Shown: in pieces, positions 52,361-60,448 of the stretch
Numbering within the stretch: the stretch's first letter is position 1
Layout of the letters: every line of letters begins with the position of its first letter
Assembly: GCA_964606505.1 (NCBI GenBank)
Contig: CAZSGM010000005.1
Location: 52,686 to 116,685, forward strand
Direction of reading: 5' to 3'
DNA length: 64,000 nt
Origin: CAKVOD01 sp964606505
GTDB lineage: Bacteria; Bacillota; Clostridia; Christensenellales; UBA1242
Notes under the pieces: model-generated
Database searches by the model: none
What the model saw: the letters and a program-made list of their open reading frames with translations, nothing else
Told to the model about the DNA's origin: nothing
Made by a program: the position numbers and the translations under genes

Positions 52361-52510
52361 ACAAAACCGCTATTAGGCGGTGCTAAAACAATTGTTACAT
52401 TTGCGCTTTATGTGGAAAAGTTACGGGCGAACACCTTGCGATACTTGTTTAACTGTGCTTATTAAATCGTATAGCCGTCCGCAATCGAGTGTAGGTTGTT
52501 TTAGCGCTAT
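52361..52510 (+). ncRNA. Candidate structured RNA upstream of tRNA-Trp
   Basis: Between a good promoter and the tRNA lies about 150 bases without a reading frame. Outer stem: GCTAAAACAA (52382-52391) with TTGTTTTAGC (52496-52505). Nested inside: ACAC (52431) with GTGT (about 52489), and a GCGATAC/GTATAGC stem with one mismatch around 52438-52474. A small hairpin ACCGC/GCGGT sits at 52366-52381. End-to-end pairing with internal loops resembles the 6S RNA layout, but I cannot confirm the family. It may also be a plain tRNA 5' leader. Confidence 0.5.
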
Positions 52511-52586
52511 AGGAGATTAGCTCAATTGGTAGAGCGCCGGTCTCCAAAACCGTAGGTTGGGAGTTCGATTCTCTCATCTCCTGCCA
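52511..52586 (+). tRNA. trnW: tRNA-Trp (anticodon CCA)
   Basis: Cloverleaf with acceptor AGGAGAT (52511-52517) pairing with ATCTCCT (52576-52582), D-arm TTAGCTCAATTGGTAGAGC, anticodon loop CTCCAAA (anticodon CCA), T-arm GGGAGTTCGATTCTCTC, discriminator G and encoded CCA (52584-52586). The only tRNA found in the window. Confidence 0.98.
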
Positions 52587-52589
52587 AAT

Positions 52590-52609
52590 GCCCCCTCGCG
52601 GGGCTTTTG
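52590..52609 (+). terminator. First terminator after tRNA-Trp
   Basis: GCCCC (52590-52594) pairs with GGGGC (52600-52604), followed by TTTTG, immediately after the tRNA CCA end. Confidence 0.8.
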
Positions 52610-52633
52610 TTGTATTTGAGTGTGTTTTTTTCG

Positions 52634-52658
52634 CGCGGGTTACTCCGCGTTTTTTTTG
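52634..52658 (+). terminator. Second terminator after tRNA-Trp
   Basis: CGCGG (52634-52638) pairs with CCGCG (52645-52649), followed by eight T. It backs up the first. Confidence 0.8.
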
Positions 52659-52678
52659 TTGTTTTAATGCTCAAAAAC

Positions 52679-52708
52679 TTGACAAAATGCAGTGGAATAT
52701 ACTATAAT
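52679..52708 (+). promoter_or_regulatory. Promoter of the NfeD-SPFH pair
   Basis: TTGACA (52679-52684), 18 bases, TATAAT (52703-52708), about 50 bases before the start codon. Confidence 0.85.
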
Positions 52709-52756
52709 AAAAAAGAATAGAAATATTTAAGAATACAATTTAAAGGGGAACACCTA

Positions 52757-53362
52757 ATGGAAATGATTTGGATTTGGCTCGCGATTGTTGCGGTCAGCTT
52801 AATAGTTGAGTTTCTAAGTTGGGACTTGACGTCCGTTTGGTTTGCCGTGGCAGGCTTGGTTTCGCTGATTTTGTCTGCAATCGACGGCATTTGTTGGGAA
52901 ATCCAACTCGCCGTGTTCATCGTCTTGTCGGCGCTACTGCTGATATTTGTCAGGGGCATTTGCCGCAAATTGTTACTTAGAAACGCGAACACGAAAACAA
53001 ACGTCGACTCACTCGTCGGGAGAAAGTTAAAACTCTTGAAAACAATCACTAAAGACGAGATAGGCGAAGTGAAAATTAACGGTGTCATCTGGAGCGCAGT
53101 AACTGAGGATGGCGAAACAATCAGTGCAGGCAGCGAGGTCGAGATTTTGAGAGTTGAGGGGAACAAAACCATCGTGAAACTCACTCAAACACCTGAGACC
53201 CGCGAAAAAACAATTGAAACGCCAAACGCCAACGCAGAAACGCCCGAAACGGCAGACTCGCGTGCAGCAGCGACAAAAACTAATGAGCCTCAAGCGTCCA
53301 AAACACCTGCAGCGCAGTCAGAGGAAACCACGACAGAGCAACCAACGAATAAAGACCAATAA
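52757..53362 (+). CDS. NfeD-family membrane protein
   Basis: NfeD-like proteins pair with SPFH proteins in membrane-domain organisation. The 201-residue protein has two to three membrane helices (about residues 4-24, 26-47, 50-70), then a small OB-fold beta domain (VDSLVGRKLKLLKTITKDEIGEVKINGVIWSA region, about 80-145), and a disordered Thr/Ala/Pro/Glu tail. AAAGGGGA precedes the ATG. The SPFH gene starts 33 bases later, the classic partner arrangement. Confidence 0.9.
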   Translation: MEMIWIWLAIVAVSLIVEFLSWDLTSVWFAVAGLVSLILSAIDGICWEIQLAVFIVLSALLLIFVRGICRKLLLRNANTKTNVDSLVGRKLKLLKTITKDEIGEVKINGVIWSAVTEDGETISAGSEVEILRVEGNKTIVKLTQTPETREKTIETPNANAETPETADSRAAATKTNEPQASKTPAAQSEETTTEQPTNKDQ

Positions 53363-53394
53363 ACTAACAAACATTAAATAATGAGGAGTACAAT

Positions 53395-54381
53395 ATGAGC
53401 GCAATAGGAATTATATTTATCGTACTAGGCGTTATCGCACTCGCGATTTTGTGCGCAAGCGTCAGAGTTATCAGGCAATCGACGGCAGTAGTCGTTGAAA
53501 GACTAGGGAAGTACCACCGCACACTTGAAACGGGCGTGCACTTTATCATCCCGTTCTTTGATAAACCTAGCAGACCAATTTCACTCAAAGAAATGGTTGC
53601 AGACTTTAAGCCGCAGCCTGTTATCACTAAAGATAACGTTACAATGCAAATAGATACGGTCGTCTATTTTCAAATTACTGACCCAAAACTCTACACTTAC
53701 GGCGTAGATAGACCACTTAACGCAATCGAGAACTTGACCGCAACCACCTTGCGTAACATCGTCGGAGAACTCGAACTTGATGAAACTCTCACAAGCCGTG
53801 ATACCGTCAACACTAAAATGCGCCAAATTTTGGACGAAGCAACCGACCCTTGGGGCATTAAAATCAACCGTGTTGAACTTAAAAATATTCTTCCGCCACG
53901 CGACATACAAGACGCGATGGAAAAACAAATGCGCGCTGAACGTGAAAGACGTGAGGCAATCTTGCGCGCTGAGGGCGAAAAACGCTCCAGCATTTTGGTT
54001 GCCGAAGGCGAAAAACAAAGCAAGATTTTGAAAGCGGAGGCAGATAAACAAGCGGAAATTTTGAAAGCAGAAGCGGACAAGGAAGCGGAGATTTTGCGCG
54101 CCGAGGCGCAAAAAATTGCGTACATCAGTGAAGCGCAAGGTCAAGCAGAAGCTATTGAACTTATCACAAATGCTAAGGCGGACACCGCCTACATCACGCT
54201 GCAAGGGTTTGAGGCACTGAAGGCGCTCGCAAACGGCAACGCAACAAAAATAATTGTTCCTAGCGAAATCCAAAATGTCGCAGGGCTACTGACCAGCGTT
54301 ACCGAAACCATAACCAACCCGCCTGCAGGGGATAAGGTTTCAACTCCAGCAGAAAAAACAACTAAAAAATCGACAAAATAA
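53395..54381 (+). CDS. SPFH/band-7 (stomatin-like, QmcA-type) protein
   Basis: Membrane scaffold protein of the stomatin/prohibitin superfamily. The 328-residue protein has an N-terminal membrane helix (about residues 2-24), the SPFH domain (RQSTAVVVERLGKYHRTLET, then GIKINRVELKNI and PPRDIQDAMEKQMRAERERR), and a long Ala/Glu/Lys coiled coil with repeats of KAEADKQAEIL and LRAEAQK, ending in a short Lys/Thr tail. AGGAG precedes the ATG. Probably forms a large ring-like complex with the NfeD partner. Confidence 0.95.
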   Translation: MSAIGIIFIVLGVIALAILCASVRVIRQSTAVVVERLGKYHRTLETGVHFIIPFFDKPSRPISLKEMVADFKPQPVITKDNVTMQIDTVVYFQITDPKLYTYGVDRPLNAIENLTATTLRNIVGELELDETLTSRDTVNTKMRQILDEATDPWGIKINRVELKNILPPRDIQDAMEKQMRAERERREAILRAEGEKRSSILVAEGEKQSKILKAEADKQAEILKAEADKEAEILRAEAQKIAYISEAQGQAEAIELITNAKADTAYITLQGFEALKALANGNATKIIVPSEIQNVAGLLTSVTETITNPPAGDKVSTPAEKTTKKSTK

Positions 54382-54656
54382 TGCTTTGTCGCATTTTTTT
54401 AGTTTAAAACACACACGCTATAATATTAAAAATATGAAAATCAAATGCGAAAATTAAAACACGGCGCAAACGCGGAATTTATCTTTCAAATTTTGCAATG
54501 CTAATTGGCGCATTTGGCAGGGCAATACAACCCCAGCGATTGCGCAGTGTTAATTGCTATGAAATATCGTATTGAGCAATTGTAAATTTGCAATTTAAGA
54601 GATAATTGAAAATAAATTATACAGTTTATTAGTACAGTTAAAAAGTAGAGGTTAAA
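54382..54656. other. Spacer upstream of cysS
   Basis: No gene and no recognisable T-box; AT-rich. No promoter of consensus quality was found. Confidence 0.35.
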
Positions 54657-56078
54657 ATGTTAAAATTATACAATACAGCCACAAAGAAAAAAGAAGAATT
54701 TAGACCAATCCACCCTAACGAGGTTACCGTTTATTCGTGCGGTATGACCGTTTATTCGCATCCGCATTTGGGGCATTTAAAGGCGTACCTTATGAGCGAT
54801 ATTTTGGTTAGATACCTGCGCGACTTAGGTTACAAGGTTAAGCACGTAATGAATGTTACCGACGTGGGGCACAACCTCGACGACGCGGACGACGCGGACG
54901 ACAAAATGGAAGTGCGCGCGAAACAGGAAAATGTTACGCCGTGGGATATCGCGAGAAAGTACGAGAAGATGTTTTTCGACAACCTCAGTGAAATGAACGT
55001 TTCGCGTCCGACGGTTATAGCGCGCGCGACGGAGAATGTTCCGCATATGATTGAACTAATCAAGCGCCTTGAGCAAAATGGTTACGTCTACAGAACAAGC
55101 GTCGGCTTGCAGTTTGATACCGCGAAATTTCCTAAGTACGCGGAGTTTGCAAACCTTGATTTGGAAAACCAGCAAGCAGGCGCGCGTGTTGCGGTTGACG
55201 ACGAACGCCACAACCCTTGGGACTTCGCGCTCTGGATACTCAATAAGCCAAACCACATTATGAAGTGGGACAGCCCTTGGGGCGTCGGCTACCCAGGTTG
55301 GCACATCGAGTGTAGCGCAATGTGTTTGCATTACCTCGGAGAGCAAGTCGACATCCACACGGGCGGGATTGAGCACATCAAAATCCACCACACAAACGAG
55401 ATAGCACAAAGTGAGGGCGCAACAGGCAAGAAGTTTGTCAACTATTGGCTCCACAGTGGGCACTTAATGGCAGACGGCACAAAAATGAGTAAATCGCTCG
55501 GCAACGGGTACACAATGGACGACCTAAAATCGCGCGGTTATCATCCTCTCAGCCATAGATATATGTTACTGAAAGGGGACTACAAAAAGTCGTTCAACTT
55601 CACGTGGGAAAACATCTATAACGCGCAAAATGAACTCGTAAAAATTTGGCGCGCAGTCAGCGAAATTCTTAACGAAGTCGGCGGCAAAATTTTGGATAAA
55701 TACCTCTCAAAATTCCAAGACGCGCTCGACGACGATCTCAATACATCGCTTGCCATAACCGAACTTTGGAACTTGATTAACAGCAAAGAAGCACCGCAAG
55801 ATAAACTTGCAACACTCGCAAAGTTTGATAAAGTGCTTGGGCTCGACCTCGAAAACGCTGACTACCGCCTCAACGAACTTGAGGATTACCAAAACATTAG
55901 CCAACTTGATAAGCAAACTGCAAGATTGCTCCTAATTGAACGCGAGCAAGCGCGCAAAGACAAAGATTACGCCAAAGCAGACGAAATACGTAACAAAATC
56001 GACGCAATGGGCTTTGAAGTTTTGGATAGCAAAAATGGCTCGCAAGTCCGCCTCAAAGAGTTCGGCAAATTAAATTAA
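54657..56078 (+). CDS. cysS: Cysteinyl-tRNA synthetase
   Basis: Class I synthetase charging tRNA-Cys. The 473-residue protein has the zinc ligand and HIGH-type motif CGMTVYSHPHLGHLK (about residues 28-42), the second zinc region WHIECSAMC...GGIEHIKIHH and KMSKSLGN (about 278-285), then the DALR-like helical and C-terminal tRNA-binding parts (DYAKADEIRNKIDAMGF). GTAGAGGT precedes the ATG. Monocistronic, ending at a bidirectional terminator. Confidence 0.97.
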   Translation: MLKLYNTATKKKEEFRPIHPNEVTVYSCGMTVYSHPHLGHLKAYLMSDILVRYLRDLGYKVKHVMNVTDVGHNLDDADDADDKMEVRAKQENVTPWDIARKYEKMFFDNLSEMNVSRPTVIARATENVPHMIELIKRLEQNGYVYRTSVGLQFDTAKFPKYAEFANLDLENQQAGARVAVDDERHNPWDFALWILNKPNHIMKWDSPWGVGYPGWHIECSAMCLHYLGEQVDIHTGGIEHIKIHHTNEIAQSEGATGKKFVNYWLHSGHLMADGTKMSKSLGNGYTMDDLKSRGYHPLSHRYMLLKGDYKKSFNFTWENIYNAQNELVKIWRAVSEILNEVGGKILDKYLSKFQDALDDDLNTSLAITELWNLINSKEAPQDKLATLAKFDKVLGLDLENADYRLNELEDYQNISQLDKQTARLLLIEREQARKDKDYAKADEIRNKIDAMGFEVLDSKNGSQVRLKEFGKLN

Positions 56079-56140
56079 TCATTTATATTTTAATTGTTAA
56101 TTAATATTTTAATAAAGTATGTAAACATTTGTATAGAACA

Positions 56141-56177
56141 AAAAAACAGCTGCGCTAAAATTGTACAGCTGTTTTTT
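56141..56177 (+). terminator. Bidirectional terminator between cysS and PFOR
   Basis: AAAAAACAGCTG (56141-56152) pairs perfectly with CAGCTGTTTTTT (56166-56177). It is symmetrical and can stop transcription from both sides. The remaining spacer to 56392 is AT-rich without other features. Confidence 0.85.
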
Positions 56178-56392
56178 ATTTGTATAATAAAGGTCAAAAT
56201 TAATCACATAATAAAGGTTGAGCGGGGCAATAAAGCTGCAATTAGTTACCCAACTGAGGTTGATGCAACTAATAGGCGCAAAAATTAATTAAATACATTG
56301 AAAATTTAATTAATTTATCACATATTTGATTTTTATTTGATTAATCGTTAGTTTATCGTGCCAATTTATCTTAAACTCAAATTTCTTTGGGT

Positions 56393-59300
56393 TTATTTTT
56401 TAAATCGGTTTTGTATGTTCAAAAATCCCTCAAGTGTTGCGGTTGGGTTAGGGCTGTCTACGACAAACTCGCCGCTTACGCCTGAATATTTTTGTTTTAT
56501 GCGTTCTACATGCGCTAGTTTCTGCTCGGTTTCGTCTGCGATACCTGTTGCATTCATTACGCAGCTAAATTCGCCAATCGCGCCAATTTTGCTATTTGAG
56601 CAAGCCATATTGTTTGAAACCGCCGCGCCGCCAGTTGTACCTGCGCAAGCCAAGTTGGTGGCATTTAAACTATTTTGCGTATCATTCGTTGCGTTTGCGG
56701 TTACGCCCGATGTCCCGCCAGTGTTGCTGCCAACTGCGCCAGCAGTACAAGGTAGCGTTGTCGTGCTAGTCGCGCCCGTCAAGCGGTTTTTCCTTAAATT
56801 CGCTTCCGCAATGGCGAGTTCTGCAACCTTAAGTTTTGGCTTGCGACGCAGTAGGGTAAAGTACCCGCTAGAAACGGCAAGTTTCTCAATATTTGGCGTT
56901 TTTGACATATCAATTCCTTGTGCAACACAAGGCGCGTACGCAATAATTATACTCGGGCCATCGTGCGCCATAGCCTCTTTAAACGCAGTTAGTGCCTGAT
57001 TAGGATTTGCCCCAATGCAAACCTTCGCTACATAAACGTTGTCGTACTGCATAGCAATTCCGGCGAGGTCTTTCTTCTGTGTTTTCTTGCCACCTTGCGC
57101 AAACTTTGCCACCGCGCCATAAGGCGTCGCCTTCGACGCTTGCCCACCTGTATTTGAGTAAACCTCGGTATCCAGCACTAAAATGTTAACATTTTTATCA
57201 CTCGCCAAAACGTGGTCAAGTCCGCCAAAACCAATGTCGTACGCCCAACCATCTCCGCCGATTATCCAGACGTTTTTAGGCATAATCGCGTCATAAACGC
57301 CCTGTAAACGCTTGATTTTTTGTACGGTTTCCGTCGCCGCGCCGTTAAGTTCGCCGTCGCTCAACGCAAGGTAATTATTGTAAAATTTTAGTCGCTCAAC
57401 GCAAAGTTTCTTTAATTTAAAGAAAACTTTTTTGCACTCGTCAAAACTATCTTCGTTTGAAACAAACTCGGTAAATAAATCCGCAAACTTTTGGTCGTTC
57501 GCTGACAATTCGCAAAGCAGGTTTCTCGCCTCTGCGCGCCTAATTTCGTACGCCGTGCGTATCCCTAAGCCAAACTCAGCGTTATCCTCGAAAAGCGAGT
57601 TCGCCCACGCAACCCCCAGCCCGTCCTTTGACTTTGTGTAAGGGCAGGAAGGGTACGAACCGCCCCAAATGCTCGAGCAACCCGTCGCGTTAGCAATTAG
57701 CATACTCTCGCCGCAAAGTTGCGTCAACAACTTAACATAAGCCGTTTGCCCACAACCCGCGCACGCACCACTAAACTCAAGCAGCGGCTTTTGAAATTGT
57801 GTGTTTTTAATTGAATTATTGTTTTGAACTTGTAGCGCGTTTATTTTCTCAAATTTGCCGTAATTTTCCAGCGCGCCGTCCAAAACATCCTCCGCGCGTT
57901 CCATAGTGATAGCCTTGTTTTTAGCAGGGCAAACGCAAGCACAGTTTCCGCACCCCGTGCAGTCAAGCGGGGAAACCGCCAAGCAAAACTTCCCGCGCCC
58001 CTTAACAAAACTAGGCTTGCTCTCCGCCCCGCGGTCGTTGCGCGTCTCTTTAGCGCGCAAACAAGCGTGCGGACAAACCAGCGAGCAAAGGTTGCACTCA
58101 ATGCAGTTTTCTTTGTGCCACTTAGGCAAATCCGTCGCAATCCCGCGTTTTTCAAACTGCGCCGTCGCAATCGGAACGCTCCCATCCGCGCTAAATTTAG
58201 AAACGGCGATTTTTTGCCCCTGCAACTTCGCCATAGGGCGCATAATATCCCTGCAGAACGCCGTCGTTCTCTGCGTTTTCTCAGTGCTACTCGTCCCAAC
58301 TAGACTTGAGTAGTCAACCTCGATAACATTTTCCGCGCCGAACTCAATCGCGCTAATGTTTGCCTTAACAACATCTTCGCCAAACTTTGAGTACGACTTT
58401 TTAATTTGTTCCGCCATTTTTGTTTTCGCCTCATCAAACGGCATAATATCTGCAAGTTTGAAGAACGCGCTTTGCATAATAATGTTGATTTTATTTTTTA
58501 GCCCAAGCTGTTTCGCGCCCGCAAACGCGTCAACGATGTAAAATTTCGCGTTCTTTTCTTTGAGTGCCGCAACAAAATAATCGGGCAAAAACTCGTCAAG
58601 TTGCGAAATTGCGAAAGGACAGTTGAGTAAAACTGTTCCATTTTGCGCCAAATACTGCAAAACATCCACTTTTGCAACAAAACTAAAGTTGTGAACCGCA
58701 ACAAATCCCGCGTTGTCAATCTGGTACGGCGCAGAGATTGGGTCTTTGCCAAAACGCAAGTGGCTGACCGTCATACTCCCGCTTTTTTTGGAGTCATAAA
58801 CAAAGTATGCCTGTGAATGCAACCCCGCCGAACCAATGATTTTTGCGCTGTTTTTGTTTGCGCTGATTGTTCCGTCGCCCCCAATCCCAAAGAAAACACA
58901 CTCTTTCGTACCGTCCTCAAGTTTGAACGAGTTGTCGACATTAAGCGACAGGTAAGTAACGTCGTCTTTAATCCCAACCGTAAACGATTTTTTAGGTCGC
59001 GCTTTCATTAAATTGTCAAAAACTGCTTTCGCCATCGCAGGGTTAAACTCGCAACTTCCAAGCCCGTAACGCCCGCCAATAACCCTAATTTTCCTGCGCT
59101 CTTGCATTAGGGCAGTGCAAACATCGGTGTAAAGCGGTTCGCCTAGCGCGCCGCATTCCTTTGTCCTGTCCAAAACCGCGATTTTCTTGACCGACTTAGG
59201 CAGTTTACTAACAAAATACTTCGCGTCAAACGGGCGGTAAAGCCTTACGCACAAAACGCCCACTTTGTAGCCCATAGTGTTGAGTTTATCTGCCGTTTTT

Positions 59301-60292
59301 CTCAAAACTTCCGTTCCGCTACCCATACAAACAACCACATACTCCGCGTTGTCGTCCCCATAGTAGTCGAAAATGTGGTATTCGCGTCCGCAAATCTCCT
59401 TGAGTTTGCTAAACTCGCCCTCAACTATCGCACTCGCACTTTGGTAGTACGGGTTGCAACTCTCGCGGTTAGCAAAGAAAACGTCCGCACTCTGGCTCGT
59501 CCCATACATCTTAGGGTCGGAGTTAGAAAGTGCCTTTAACTTAAACGCGTTGATTTTGTCAAAGTCAATCATTTTCTTGATGTCGCGGTCGCTAAGTTCA
59601 ACAATTTCATTGACCTCGTGGCTCGTCCTAAACCCGTCGAAAAAGTGGAGGAAGGGAAGGCTCGCTTTAAGCGTTGCAGAGTGCGAAACCATCGCAAAAT
59701 CTTGCGCCTCTTGTACCGACGCGCTAGCAAGCATACAAAACCCTGTCCCGCGTGTCGCCATAACATCCGAGTGGTCGCCAAATATACTCAGCGCGTGTGT
59801 CGCAAGTGCGCGCGCAGATACGTGAATAACGCAAGGCAACTGCTCGCCCGCAATCTTGTACATATCCGGAACCATCAATAAAAGCCCCTGACTTGCAGTA
59901 AAAGTGGTCGCCAAAACTCCCGCACGCAAGTTTCCGTGCAGCGCGCCCGCAACGCCCGCCTCTGATTGCATTTCGTACACGTTCAAAGGTTGCCCAAAAA
60001 TGTTTTTCTTGCGCTGTGTCGCCCACGTGTCGCAAAGTTCTGCCATAGTACTAGAAGGCGTGATAGGGTAAATCGGCGCGCACTCACTCACTTTGTACGC
60101 AATGTTTGCGCAAGCAGTGTTGCCGTCCATTGTTACAAAGGTAGGGGCAGTCGAAGTTTGCGCAGAATTTACGCGATTGTTCTGTATCAAGCACGCCTTT
60201 GAATTGTCCGCAGACTTCAAAAGGTTGGTGTTTTTAATGTTATTAGTGTTTTTGTTGTTTTTATGTTTGTTTTTGTTTTTATTTTTGCTCAT
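56393..60292 (-). CDS. nifJ: Pyruvate:ferredoxin (flavodoxin) oxidoreductase with terminal extensions
   Basis: Oxidises pyruvate to acetyl-CoA and CO2, passing electrons to ferredoxin; a key anaerobic enzyme using thiamine diphosphate and three 4Fe-4S clusters. Domains are in the usual order: pyrimidine-binding (YPITPSSTMAELCDTW), CoA domain, 2x4Fe-4S ferredoxin (CIECNLCSLVCPHAC and CTGCGNCACVCPAKN) and the TPP-binding GGDGWAYDIGFGGLDHVLAS. At 1299 residues it is about 110 longer than typical. Residues 1-50 are Lys/Asn-rich filler, and about 119 residues, partly Thr/Gly/Ala/Asn-rich, are inserted in the final domain (about 1155-1273) before FVVDSPNPTATLEGF; the family's usual last 35-40 residues are missing. 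AAGGAC precedes the ATG. Confidence 0.95.
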   Translation of the reverse strand: MSKNKNKNKHKNNKNTNNIKNTNLLKSADNSKACLIQNNRVNSAQTSTAPTFVTMDGNTACANIAYKVSECAPIYPITPSSTMAELCDTWATQRKKNIFGQPLNVYEMQSEAGVAGALHGNLRAGVLATTFTASQGLLLMVPDMYKIAGEQLPCVIHVSARALATHALSIFGDHSDVMATRGTGFCMLASASVQEAQDFAMVSHSATLKASLPFLHFFDGFRTSHEVNEIVELSDRDIKKMIDFDKINAFKLKALSNSDPKMYGTSQSADVFFANRESCNPYYQSASAIVEGEFSKLKEICGREYHIFDYYGDDNAEYVVVCMGSGTEVLRKTADKLNTMGYKVGVLCVRLYRPFDAKYFVSKLPKSVKKIAVLDRTKECGALGEPLYTDVCTALMQERRKIRVIGGRYGLGSCEFNPAMAKAVFDNLMKARPKKSFTVGIKDDVTYLSLNVDNSFKLEDGTKECVFFGIGGDGTISANKNSAKIIGSAGLHSQAYFVYDSKKSGSMTVSHLRFGKDPISAPYQIDNAGFVAVHNFSFVAKVDVLQYLAQNGTVLLNCPFAISQLDEFLPDYFVAALKEKNAKFYIVDAFAGAKQLGLKNKINIIMQSAFFKLADIMPFDEAKTKMAEQIKKSYSKFGEDVVKANISAIEFGAENVIEVDYSSLVGTSSTEKTQRTTAFCRDIMRPMAKLQGQKIAVSKFSADGSVPIATAQFEKRGIATDLPKWHKENCIECNLCSLVCPHACLRAKETRNDRGAESKPSFVKGRGKFCLAVSPLDCTGCGNCACVCPAKNKAITMERAEDVLDGALENYGKFEKINALQVQNNNSIKNTQFQKPLLEFSGACAGCGQTAYVKLLTQLCGESMLIANATGCSSIWGGSYPSCPYTKSKDGLGVAWANSLFEDNAEFGLGIRTAYEIRRAEARNLLCELSANDQKFADLFTEFVSNEDSFDECKKVFFKLKKLCVERLKFYNNYLALSDGELNGAATETVQKIKRLQGVYDAIMPKNVWIIGGDGWAYDIGFGGLDHVLASDKNVNILVLDTEVYSNTGGQASKATPYGAVAKFAQGGKKTQKKDLAGIAMQYDNVYVAKVCIGANPNQALTAFKEAMAHDGPSIIIAYAPCVAQGIDMSKTPNIEKLAVSSGYFTLLRRKPKLKVAELAIAEANLRKNRLTGATSTTTLPCTAGAVGSNTGGTSGVTANATNDTQNSLNATNLACAGTTGGAAVSNNMACSNSKIGAIGEFSCVMNATGIADETEQKLAHVERIKQKYSGVSGEFVVDSPNPTATLEGFLNIQNRFKK

Positions 60293-60392
60293 AATTATTC
60301 GTCCTTTAACTTATATTATTATATATAAATTTTAACTTTTAAGCAAGCAAATTAGGGCGTTTTGTAAAATATGAAAAACCTCCTCACGACTA

Positions 60393-60421
60393 TTGACAAA
60401 AATTAATAATTAGTGTATAAT
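60393..60421 (+). promoter_or_regulatory. Promoter of the 60449 gene
   Basis: TTGACA (60393-60398), 17 bases, TATAAT (60416-60421). Confidence 0.9.
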
Positions 60422-60448
60422 AATAACGAAAAAGGGGAAAGGTGTTAT

